A DNA stretch of 64,000 nucleotides, from NCBI GenBank assembly GCA_019279435.1, contig JAAALK010000287.1, positions 14,322,162 through 14,386,161 of the forward strand, in the 5' to 3' direction. This document shows positions 54,607 through 64,000 of this stretch, piece after piece. Source of the DNA: Zizania palustris (taxonomy: Eukaryota; Streptophyta; Magnoliopsida; Poales; Poaceae). Position 1 is the stretch's first letter. The number at the start of each line of letters is the position of its first letter. Made by a program: the position numbers and the translations under genes. The notes beneath the pieces were generated by a model. It ran no database searches. It saw only the letters and a list, made by a program, of their open reading frames with translations, and had not been told where the DNA came from.

Positions 54607-55786
54607 TGTGACACCCCAAATTTTCAATACAATAAAAATATTATTAAATTCAATTTCTTGGAATACATATTTCTGAAAATACTTTAAATACCCTTTTATA
54701 CCCAATTGAACTACAGCATAGAGTAGATGGCCAAATTAGGAGGTGAAACTTTTTGTATATGATCCTAAGACCAAAATATATTTTTGAGAATTTTTATAGA
54801 TTTTTATCAACCTTGGAAGTAGCCCTAAGATTTTAATCTATTTTCTGGAATTATTTTTAATGAGAAATACTTAGAAACAGTAATGGGCCTCCTCCCCTCC
54901 CCTCTCTCTCTCGGCCGGCCCAGCCCACTCCCACCCGCGCGCGCCTTCTGACCAGTGGAGCCCACCCGTCAGTGACCCCCTCTCCTCTCACGCGCGCGCC
55001 CGACACCCCGGCCCCACCTGTCGGCGCCAACCGTTCCCGCTCACGCCCGAGCCTGGCCCCACCCGTCAGTCGCCACCCTCGCCCGTTCGCGCCCGCTGGC
55101 CAGTGGCCCCCGCCTGTCAGCTTCGCCTTCAACCTCGCGCCGTCGCCCCCAAACTACGCCGGCCACCTTTACTCCCTCGGATCCGCCCCTACCGGCCCCC
55201 TCACCCTAATCACTCGCCGGCAATGAATTCCCCTCAACGCTCCGACCGTTTTCCCCCTATTAACTCGGCCGATTCGCGTCCAGGTTCGATGAACCGCATT
55301 CAACCCGAGCTCGCCGGCGTCAAAGCGCAATTAACCTCGGCCACCGTCAATTGCGCCCTCCCTGCCCCCGCCGGTACCTCTATTTAAGCCATTGCCCTCC
55401 ACCGCGTTCGGTTCACGCATCCATTCGCACTCAGACCGAGCAGAGCGCCCACACTTCGCCTGTTAGCACAATCCCCTTGTTTCGTCTCCGGCCACCGTTC
55501 GCCGTCGCCTCACACCGCCTCCGTCCGCGCCTCCGCCCCAGTCGTGACCGCAAGAACGACCTCGACCTCGGCCACCCCTCCGCCGACGTCGAACTCCGCC
55601 GGAACACCATCGCCGACAAGGAGCCCGAACAGCTTCGTCGTCTACCCTCGCCGCCGGCCACGCCCCGTCGACCCCATCGCCTCGCCTAAGGTACCGTCGT
55701 GACCGCCGTAGTGCCCTCTTTCCATTTCTAGGCTTAGCTAGGGCCGCCGTCGCTCGCCGTGGCCTCTGGCCCGCTCGCCGTCGTCG
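54607..55786 (+). repeat. Probable gypsy LTR, 5' part, cut by the assembly gap
   Basis: Starts TGTGACACCCCAAATTTT, a common start of grass gypsy LTRs, is AT-rich for 270 bases, then strongly GC/CT-rich with GGAGCCCACCCGTCAGTGACC-type words, and has a TATTTAA box at about 55380. It runs into the gap, so its end, primer site and any coding region are unseen. Long open frames on both strands here are due to composition. Confidence 0.6.
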
Positions 55787-56786
55787 NNNNNNNNNNNNNN
55801 NNNNNNNNNNNNNNNNNNNNNNNNNNNNNNNNNNNNNNNNNNNNNNNNNNNNNNNNNNNNNNNNNNNNNNNNNNNNNNNNNNNNNNNNNNNNNNNNNNNN
55901 NNNNNNNNNNNNNNNNNNNNNNNNNNNNNNNNNNNNNNNNNNNNNNNNNNNNNNNNNNNNNNNNNNNNNNNNNNNNNNNNNNNNNNNNNNNNNNNNNNNN
56001 NNNNNNNNNNNNNNNNNNNNNNNNNNNNNNNNNNNNNNNNNNNNNNNNNNNNNNNNNNNNNNNNNNNNNNNNNNNNNNNNNNNNNNNNNNNNNNNNNNNN
56101 NNNNNNNNNNNNNNNNNNNNNNNNNNNNNNNNNNNNNNNNNNNNNNNNNNNNNNNNNNNNNNNNNNNNNNNNNNNNNNNNNNNNNNNNNNNNNNNNNNNN
56201 NNNNNNNNNNNNNNNNNNNNNNNNNNNNNNNNNNNNNNNNNNNNNNNNNNNNNNNNNNNNNNNNNNNNNNNNNNNNNNNNNNNNNNNNNNNNNNNNNNNN
56301 NNNNNNNNNNNNNNNNNNNNNNNNNNNNNNNNNNNNNNNNNNNNNNNNNNNNNNNNNNNNNNNNNNNNNNNNNNNNNNNNNNNNNNNNNNNNNNNNNNNN
56401 NNNNNNNNNNNNNNNNNNNNNNNNNNNNNNNNNNNNNNNNNNNNNNNNNNNNNNNNNNNNNNNNNNNNNNNNNNNNNNNNNNNNNNNNNNNNNNNNNNNN
56501 NNNNNNNNNNNNNNNNNNNNNNNNNNNNNNNNNNNNNNNNNNNNNNNNNNNNNNNNNNNNNNNNNNNNNNNNNNNNNNNNNNNNNNNNNNNNNNNNNNNN
56601 NNNNNNNNNNNNNNNNNNNNNNNNNNNNNNNNNNNNNNNNNNNNNNNNNNNNNNNNNNNNNNNNNNNNNNNNNNNNNNNNNNNNNNNNNNNNNNNNNNNN
56701 NNNNNNNNNNNNNNNNNNNNNNNNNNNNNNNNNNNNNNNNNNNNNNNNNNNNNNNNNNNNNNNNNNNNNNNNNNNNNNNNNNNNNN
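55787..56786. other. Assembly gap, 1000 N
   Basis: Exactly 1000 N, placeholder length. Unlike the first gap I see no shared sequence on the two sides, so real sequence (probably the rest of a gypsy element) is missing. Confidence 0.95.
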
Positions 56787-58736
56787 ATTAAGTTGTAACA
56801 GAGAAGACATACACGTACAGAAGATGGAGGGTAGAACTCTCTCTTTATTAGATTTGTTGCATCCCATATTATAAAATATCCCACCCGCTGCGAGGATATA
56901 AAATCTTATCACTTACTCCTATTCAGATTGAAAAAACAAGCTGTTCTGGAAGATTTGTTTGCACCGCAACAATCCCGACAAAAAAAGAAAGGATGTGACT
57001 AGGACTCGGATGTTCGATCTCAATAAAATTATTAGACAGTCAAACTGTTTCAGTTAATCAGAGATGAAACATTCACTAAAACAGAATAAACTATATTATC
57101 AAAAGCATTGAAACACCGTCAGATCAAAGATTAAACATTGAAACACATTCAAATATGTGTTTGAATATTCAATGTAACATTTGGATTGGAAAAGTTGGAT
57201 CCATATCATTACAATTTTGCGACTTTGGAGAAATATCATTACAATTCAAATATTTAGATTCATGTCATTATAATTTTAGAGAACTCCAAACTATACCATT
57301 ACAAATTTAAATAATTCTGAAATATGTCATTACAATTTTAGAGAATTCTGAAATATGTCATTATATTTTCAAAGAGCTACAATTTTGAAATGGCATAAAT
57401 CTAAATATATGAGTTGTAATGATATTTCTCCAAAGTCACAAAATTGTAATGGCATAAATTGAATTATTCCTGGAAATAAAAAGGTGAAACATTATTTAAT
57501 ATGTATTGAAACACTTATTGCCGAAGTTATATATAATTCATCAAAATGTTTCCACACAACTAATGCAACAAAAATAACATATCGCTACGATGTACCTATA
57601 GTATCAAGAGGGCCTCACCCTATACAGCGAGCTTGCGTAAGACGGTGACTATGTCGACCTTCAGGAGTCATTGCAACTTAACTCCACCAAGACGACAATG
57701 GAGTAGAGTACAAAGAAGAGTGATAGGGTGATGGTGAGGGTGGAGGAGAGGGTGCAGAGGAGTTGACATCAATCGAAATTAGGTTTGGACATCAATAACA
57801 TTATTTACAAGTCACCTAGTCAATCCTAGTCTTCATGGAACCGAACAGATGACTAATCATGATTAGTCATTGACCAGACCAATTGGTCAAACTTTGTTGG
57901 TACTAGTCGTCCATATAATCATTCTATATATTTCAGGGCATATATATACTATATAGTATATTAGTATATGCCGATAAAGCAATAATCAAGAATTCAAGAC
58001 TATATTAATTGCTAGTTGGTGACTTGACTTACCTGTGAGATTTGATTTCTACACTTGCACTGTTCACTGTTCACTATACCTACTCTATATTCCATCCAAA
58101 ACTCTACCCTTACAAGTTACCATCGGAGGAGTTCATATTGAAATCAACTGCTTGGATTGGAGCAATTTCATGAAGAGGGGTTGGAGCGGATGTAGAATTA
58201 TGCATAGGGGAGAAAAGAAATCATGTGCTAGAAATTGCGAGCGCTGGAGCAGAATCATGTGCTAGAAACTATACAAGAGCACCACGTTGGACGAATGAGA
58301 AGAGGAGAATAGATAACTAGTATGGCACCACATAGAAAATGAGGGAAGAATAGTGCCTAATGCCACTGGTTAGAGTCAGGGTTCAAAGTAGATGTTTGGT
58401 GTTAGTCGGGAGGTGACCTGACGCCTAGAGCCATCTAGGTGACGCCTAACCCTTCCGTTTTTTCTTTCAACTCTCTTTTTGAGCAGCTGGTCACCATTCC
58501 TTTCTCTCTCTCTTCAGCCTCTAACCAGCGTCTTGTCTTCTAAGTTTCACTACACCCCCTACTTGTTCGTCTCGCCTCCCCACCTACCATGATAGTAGAT
58601 TCAATCTAATCGTCTTTGGTCGGATTTAGAATAGACTGATAAGTATGACCATAATTAATCAGACCACTTATAAATACTGCACCATGGCAACGACAACGTA
58701 GCCGAGGAACAAGGCGACAACGCCATTGAGGAAGGT
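56787..58736. other. AT-rich region without genes
   Basis: Contains many GAAACA/ATTGAAACAC words (57050-57180, 57480-57540) and the hairpin listed separately. 58440-58580 is CT-rich. No gene supported. Confidence 0.5.
57204..57462. repeat. Inverted repeat with ~60-bp arms and internal CATTACAATTTT repeats
   Basis: ATTACAATTTTGCGACTTTGGAGAAATATCATTACAA (from about 57208) is mirrored by TTGTAATGATATTTCTCCAAAGTCACAAAATTGTAAT (about 57412-57450). The ~130-base loop holds direct repeats of GAAATATGTCATTACAATTTTAGAGAATTCT. Possibly a foldback element or MITE; no target duplication identified. Confidence 0.7.
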
Positions 58737-58744
58737 CATGGCAG

Positions 58745-59062
58745 TAGACCTATCATTGGGTATCCTTACCCATTATCCAAATCCATACCCATAAGAAATG
58801 GGGAGGGTATGGGTAAAAATTATTTTACCCATTTTGAGTGGGGAGGGTATGGATATTATCCAATTAAAATTGGGGAGGGGAGGGTATGGATAAATAAACC
58901 ACTTATGTTTTATTTACAATACTATGTTTTACCCATTAACCAATGAATATAGGGAATTTTGGGTAATGGAGAATTGGGGAGGATAAGATTGAGTAAGACT
59001 TAATATGGATATGAATATGGGTAAGTATGGATATACCCATACCCTCCCCAATGGCAAGCCTA
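58745..59062. mobile_element. hAT-type MITE, 318 bp
   Basis: Flanked by a perfect 8-bp duplication CATGGCAG (58737-58744 and 59063-59070), the length known for hAT elements. Ends TAGACCTATCATTGGG and, inverted, TAGGCTTGCCATTGGG form an imperfect terminal inverted repeat. The interior repeats GGGGAGGGTATGG and its complement. No coding capacity. Confidence 0.88.
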
Positions 59063-59131
59063 CATGGCAGGCAGGTTGTGGCTCTCGTAGATCGCATGAG
59101 AAGAAAGTTGAGGAGCAGTGTATGGTAGGGT

Positions 59132-61895
59132 TAGGGATGGATTCGGATCGGATACGGATGGAAACGAATCCGAATAGCACTATTTACCGCATTTTAATTC
59201 GAATACGAATACGGATTCGGATGTTCTCGAATACGAATACAAAACGAATGTTTCGAATACGAATATGTATTCGGATGTTTACTCGGTTTAACTCCAAATG
59301 TTCGTTGTTTCACAAATTTTCCAAAATTCAAAAGGGTTCAATATACCAATTTAGAATAATAATTAATAAGAAACAATGATACACAATAAACCATACACAA
59401 ACTAATTTTTTAAACAACACTAGCTAAAATTAATCATACACAACAACCAACAAGAACTACATTCTTGAACTAAAATTCATCATATATTTCAACCAACAAG
59501 AACACAAAAATTGAGTCCAAGTGCGTCAATGCAGAAAAATAGGCGGCAATTTAGAAATAATTGATTGGATTTTATTATTTTTAAAAAATAAACATTTTCA
59601 AAAATTTATTAACATCCTATATGATAAATTTCTCGAAACATTTTAAAAATTTTATCATGGTATCTACGTATAATATTATAACACCGTGACAAGTATTGTA
59701 TTTTTAGACTTTATTTGATTTTTTTATAATTAAAAAACTTTTAAGCTCCACATTACTGATAAAGTGTCGTAATATAATTTTTTTAAACTTTTCTTTAAAT
59801 TTAGTGGATAAGGACTAAAAATTTACACAAATAGTGAATGTAATTTTTCTATAAATTTTAGTGCATTATTTTAGGTACTTGCAGTTCAAATATCACATAT
59901 TCCAATTTAAATACTAGAAACACAATTAATGAGTTAAAAATATAAAATGGATCTAGAAAAATACAAAAATTATATTGTATTATATATTTGTATTTTTATT
60001 ATATAAAAAAATTCAAGTTCAAATAAACATTTAACCATCAATTTACTTTAAACCATAACTTATTACTTCTCAAAACTCTAATTCCTCTCGAGAGAATCTC
60101 AGATTTCTTAACATCTTATATGATAAAATTTTAGAAACATTTTAAAAAAATTATCATGATATCTACGTATAACACTGTGATAAATCTCGTATTTTTCAGA
60201 CTTTATTTGATTTTTTTATAATTAAAAAACCCTTAAGCTCTACGTTACCGATGAAGTGTCGTAACATAAATTTTTTTAACATTTCTTTAAATTTAGTGGA
60301 TAAGAACTAAAAATGCACACAAAATAGTGAATGCGATTTTTCTATGAATTTTAGTGCATTATTTTAGGTACTTGCAGTTCAAATTTCACATATTGCAATT
60401 TAAATACTAGAAACACAATTAATGAGTTAAAAATAGAAAATGGATCTAGAAAACTACAAAAACATTATATGGTATGATATATGTTGTATTTTGATTATAT
60501 AAAAAAATTCATGTTTTGATTATATAAAAAAATTCAAGTTCAAATAAATATTTAACCATCAATTTACTTTAAACCATAGTCTATTCCTTCTCAAAACTCT
60601 ATTTCCTCTCAAGAGAATCTGAGATTTCTTAACATTCTATATGATAAATTTCTCGAAACATTTTCAAAATTTTATCATGGTATATACGTATAATATTATA
60701 ACACCGTGATAAGTCTCGTATTTTTCAGACTTTATGTGATTTTTTATAATTAAAAAACCCTTAAGCTCCACGTTACAGATGAAGTGTCGTAACATAATTT
60801 TTTTAACATTTATTTAAATTTAGTGTATAAGAACTAAAAATGGAAACAAAATATTGAATGTGATTTTTCTATAAATTTTAGTGCATTATTTTAGGTACTT
60901 GCAGTTCAAATTTCACATATTCCAATTTAAATACTAGAAATACAATTAATGAGTTAAAAATAGCAAATGGATCTAGAAAAATACAAAAAATTTATATGGT
61001 ATGAGATATGTTGTATTTTGATTATATAAAAAAATTCAAGTTCAAACAAATATTTAACCACCAATTTGCTTTAAATCATATCCTATTCCTTCTCAAAACT
61101 CTATTTCCTCTCAAGAGAATCTCATATTTCTTAACATTATATATGATAAATTTCTCAAAACATTTTCAAAATTTTATCATGATATCTACGTATAATATTA
61201 TAACACTGTGATAAGTCTCGTATTTTTCAGACTTTATTTGATTTTTTTATAATTAAAAAACCCTTAAGCTCCATATTACCAATGAAGTGTCGTAACATAA
61301 ATTTTTTAATATTTCTTTAAATTTCATGGATAAGAACTAGAAATAGACACAAAATAGTGAATGCAATTTTTCTATAAATTTTAATGCGTTATTTTAGGTA
61401 CTTGCATTTCAAATTTCACATATTTCAATTTAAATCCTAGAAATACAATTAATGAGTTAAAAATACAAATGTATCTAAAAAATACAAAAAATATATGAAA
61501 TGAGATATGTTGTATTTTGATTATAAAAAAATTAAAATTCAAACAAATATTTAACCATCAATTTATTTTAAACCATAACTTATTAATATTCACTAACTTA
61601 AGTATTCCATAATTATATAAATAATAAATAAACCATTAATATAGTGATAATATATTATCTTGAGTCTAAGTTTAATCTGTGTGAAATCCTAAAACGAATA
61701 CGGATGTATCCATTTTCATATCCACATTCAGCAGAATTCGGATATCCGTTTCCATATCTACATTTGTAAAATGAATTCGGATATTTCCGAATGTTATCCA
61801 TATTTAATTCGGATACGAATACGAATATCCATATTTACAATAATTCGAATACGAATATGGATAATTCAGATATTCTGACATCCATATCCATCCTG
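59132..61895 (-). mobile_element. hAT-like element B with internal tandem array, both ends present
   Basis: Left end TAGGGATGGATTCGGATCGG at 59132 and right end, inverted, CAGGATGGATATGGATG at 61895, flanked by GGTAGGGT and GGTAGGTG (6 of 8 match), suggestive of an 8-bp hAT duplication. Both subterminal regions are made of CGAATACGAATA/GGATTCGGAT repeats. The interior is a ~490-bp array in the opposite orientation to that of element A. No transposase. Confidence 0.6.
59608..61575 (-). repeat. ~490-bp AT-rich tandem array B, four units, inverted relative to array A
   Basis: The anchor ACAATTAATGAGTTAAAAATA (complement of the array A anchor) occurs at about 59921, 60414, 60941 and 61444, intervals 493, 527 and 503. 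Unit content matches array A throughout when reverse-complemented. Confidence 0.88.
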
Positions 61896-62184
61896 GGTAG
61901 GTGCTCCCCTAGTCTGGTATGTTGTGCACACTCATACCGACTTGATTTTTTTCCTCAAATCTAGTTAAAATGTTCCTATGGGCACAAACCACAAACATAC
62001 ATGAAAAATATTTCATTACAAACATACGTGAAAAATATTTCATTTCAAATTTGGTTGAGCACCATGAAACGAACACGTAATAAGTTTTAAATCTGGTCGA
62101 GCACAACGAGTAGACACTAAAAATTCAAATCTAGTTGAGCAGATCTATTGTCCGAACATTTTTTTAAAATATTAAAATATTAAT
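61896..62184. other. Spacer between hAT-like element and tRNA gene
   Basis: Contains a short repeat CATACATGAAAAATATTTCATT / CATACGTGAAAAATATTTCATT (61998-62043) and several TCTAGTTGAGCA-like words. Just before the tRNA 3' end the minus strand has ATTTT runs that could stop RNA polymerase III. Confidence 0.5.
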
Positions 62185-62256
62185 CGCCGTTGCCGGGGAT
62201 CGAACCCGGGTCACCCGCGTGACAGGCGGGAATACTTACCACTATACTACAACGAC
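62185..62256 (-). tRNA. trnD-GUC: tRNA-Asp (GTC), 72 nt
   Basis: On the minus strand the acceptor arm GTCGTTG pairs with CAACGGC (one T-G pair), the discriminator is G, the A-box region is TAGTATAGTGGTAAG, the anticodon loop CCTGTCACG carries GTC, and the B box is GGTTCGATCCC in a perfect CCGGG/CCCGG arm. No intron, and no encoded CCA, as expected for a nuclear gene. It inserts aspartate during cytosolic translation. TTTT runs within 30 bases downstream serve as the likely terminator. Confidence 0.96.
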
Positions 62257-62918
62257 CTCAGTTATTAAAGACAATTTAAACTTTAAATTAATACGTTTTT
62301 TTCTGCAACTTTTTTTAATTTATAACAATATTCAATTAGCTTGTAAGGGGTACCAAAATTATTTTTCTATACTTAGAATTGCCTAAAAAATTGTAAACCC
62401 AGAGAGAGTTAGATATCAGTTGTAATGATTTGATTTCTAAATCTCTGTCGGTTGCGACTATGGCTCAGCAAGAATTTTACACGAGTTAATTTAAACCCTA
62501 CAAAATTCCTTTAATTTTGCTCGACTCCAAAGATACTTTACGGAATGGGATCCTGTAGATGCTAAGAAAGATCAGAGAGCCCCAGCAATGGGAACCAGTT
62601 CCCATCTGATGATCTGAACCGTTTAGTGTAGATCGACGCCTCACTTTTCAAAAAAAACTTCAGCACAGTAAAAATCGTGACGCTACAATTCAAACCGTCT
62701 TTACTCTTAATTACAGTTTAACACGGATGTGGGAAATATTTGTGAACGGCCGTGCAGACAGGTAGTACCAAACTTGCCAACATTTGACGAGCTGCCTGCG
62801 TCACCAGATCTCGGTTGGGAGCAGCCTCCGAATCCAAACCGGAAGGGGAGTACGTTTCGTACTCACTCTGTCGCTGAGGCGTATGGCGGCCTTAACCCGT
62901 GAGCTGGCAGTCAGTACA
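62257..62918. other. No recognisable feature
   Basis: Upstream side of the tRNA gene up to the gypsy LTR. No gene found; the open frame starting at 62784 runs into the LTR and is not credible. Confidence 0.5.
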
Positions 62919-63404
62919 TGTTGGAGGAAATTACTTCATTTCCAAGACTCAAAGGCTAAATCTTCAGTGGGCTCCAGGAAGATCCCGAAGGTGGCGGACG
63001 GATGTTCGAAGCATACGTCAGCACGGTCGGAGGGTGTCACGATGCGAAGTCACAGAGGACCCTCCGAAGGGAAGAAGGAGGCTTCGAAGCAGGAAGACGT
63101 GATTGATTGGATGTCTTGCTTATTCATCTACCCTACGGCACTTTACCGTGTATAACCTTGTTTATAATATTGAATGTCAGTTGTAATATAGGGGTAAATA
63201 GGTCTATTCCTTAAGCCTTTTTCCCTATAAATACCCCCCTTTGTACCTTGTAAGAAGGATCCAGAACTAGTTGTTCAAGCATATACATTCGGACCTCTTG
63301 AGTTGTTATCCTTTACGGAGGCTCAAGTTCGTCCTAAAACACAAACCTCTTGTTTGTTTGTTCTTGATTACTGAGAACCTGTTGGTGTAACTTTTACGCC
63401 AACA
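62919..63404 (+). repeat. 5' LTR of the second gypsy element, 486 bp
   Basis: TGTTGGAGGAAATT...TTTTACGCCAACA. TATAAATA at 63226-63233 is followed by CCCCCC. The candidate target duplication before it is GTACA (62914-62918); the partner is outside the window. Confidence 0.85.
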
Positions 63405-63424
63405 GTTGGCGCCGTCCGTGGGGA
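63405..63424 (+). other. Gypsy primer-binding site (tRNA-Asp-like)
   Basis: GTTGGCGCCGTCCGTGGGGA, identical to the site of the element at 22216-22234. The first nine bases from TGG match the complement of the tRNA-Asp 3' end with CCA. Confidence 0.75.
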
Positions 63425-63612
63425 TCCAAGTTCTAAAAGCTTGTTCTCTACCGCTGACTGCACTTTGAAGAAAACTTACGGAGGGAGCCTCGGAATCCCG
63501 AGATTCCGCGCACCCTTCAGTTAAGGGCTTCTTAGTGCAGCCCGAAGGCCTTCTCTCGACCCCCTCGAGTCGTCCGAAGCCTTCCATTTCCAAGACACCT
63601 CATCGACTAGCC

Positions 63613-64000
63613 ATGCCTCCGAAGCGTGGTCAAGCTTCAGGTCCCCTTCGAAGGTCCCCTCGGACCAACGGAGCCGGGCCCTCAGCTAATCCGACGGTTC
63701 CTGCCGGAACCGATGGGCGTCGAGCGCCCCGGGGCCCTCTGCCCCCTCCTACAATGCTTCAGACCGACTACGCAGCAAGCCAAGATCCTGAAGTTCCCTC
63801 CGACGAAGACGACGGCCCTCCCGAAACCGAGGCTACGCAGCTAGCCAGGCTTCAGGAGGAAGTATCCAGATGGAGGCAAGAGGCCGCCGACCGACTCCGC
63901 ACTCAAGCTTCCACCGAAACTCCAAGGGGGCCTCAAGACGATGGAGCCCGCAATCCCCCAGAAGTTATACAAGTCCAAGAGGAGGCCGAGAATGCCTCCT
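63613..64000 (+). CDS. gag: Gypsy Gag, N-terminal part (partial, open at window edge)
   Basis: ATG 63613 (MPPKRGQASGPLRR); the frame is open to the end of the window, about 129 codons. Proline-rich start, acidic middle and a coiled-coil-like segment LARLQEEVSRWRQEAADRLR, parallel to the gag at 22173-21455. No damage in the visible part, so this copy may be younger than the one on the left. Confidence 0.88.
   Translation, partial: MPPKRGQASGPLRRSPRTNGAGPSANPTVPAGTDGRRAPRGPLPPPTMLQTDYAASQDPEVPSDEDDGPPETEATQLARLQEEVSRWRQEAADRLRTQASTETPRGPQDDGARNPPEVIQVQEEAENAS

Larger units (their letters stand above)
62919..64000 (+). mobile_element. Ty3/gypsy (Tat-type) element, 5' part only, runs off the window
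   Basis: LTR 62919-63404, primer site, leader and gag start on the plus strand. LTR ends, TATA arrangement, primer site and gag N-terminus (MPPKR, WRQEAADRL) match the minus-strand element at 22235-22729, so they belong to the same or sister families in opposite orientation. Confidence 0.88.

Noticed and set aside
54139..54619. Overlapping open frames on both strands in a GC-rich block
   Set aside because: Mutually overlapping frames, typical of GC-rich DNA; no motif.
55103..55689. Pro/Arg-rich open frames before the second gap
   Set aside because: They fall within a probable gypsy LTR with CT-rich composition; no Gag motif seen.

Overview
The window is nuclear DNA of a plant, almost certainly a grass (Poaceae). 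It has two intact host genes with the GC-rich 5' coding ends typical of grasses, one nuclear tRNA-Asp gene, and around them a dense, nested set of plant transposable elements (Ty3/gypsy, Ty1/copia, PIF/Harbinger, CACTA, hAT, MITEs). Nothing here is bacterial or viral, and I see no CRISPR array or operon. I cannot name the species from sequence alone. Two runs of exactly 1000 N (6596-7595 and 55787-56786) are scaffold gaps.

Region 1-22.7 kb is a three-level nest. The outermost level is a decayed minus-strand Ty3/gypsy element of the Tat type (dual RNase H), with its 5' LTR at 22235-22729 and its 3' end beyond position 1. Its gag is split at a 3-bp target-site duplication (TGA) by a PIF/Harbinger-like DNA element (3809-21454). 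That element is in turn split, at a GTTTC duplication, by a SIRE/Maximus-type Ty1/copia element (8915-18685). The stretch 2688-6595 is repeated almost exactly at 7596-11504 on the other side of the first gap. The pattern of differences says this is one locus assembled twice, so the copia 5' LTR at 4006-5943 is probably not an extra copy.

Region 22.7-29 kb holds a truncated PIF/Harbinger element with Myb/SANT-like ORF1 and broken transposase (24031-26896), followed by a truncated minus-strand LTR retrotransposon (26898-28247). Region 29-43 kb is the genic part: mitochondrial cysteine desulfurase NFS1 (29418-30782), then a MITE split by a young Reina-type chromovirus (32552-37781), then a cytochrome b5-fused delta-8 sphingolipid desaturase (41086-42492). 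Both genes are on the plus strand and have no introns in the coding sequence. One makes sulfur available for Fe-S clusters in mitochondria, the other modifies sphingoid bases at the ER; no functional link is implied.

Region 44-62 kb is AT-rich repeat DNA. It has a four-unit ~148-bp tandem repeat, then two hAT-like elements in opposite orientation, each carrying a tandem array of a ~490-bp AT-rich unit (seven and four units). A 2.4-kb CACTA element is inserted in the first array and has captured pieces of a SAM-domain gene and of a Tubby-like gene. Between the arrays lie a copia gag pseudogene, one LTR cut by the second gap, a hairpin repeat and a clean 318-bp hAT MITE. The tRNA-Asp gene (62185-62256) is followed by the start of a second gypsy element (62919-64000, running off the end) of the same family type as the one at the left, in opposite orientation.
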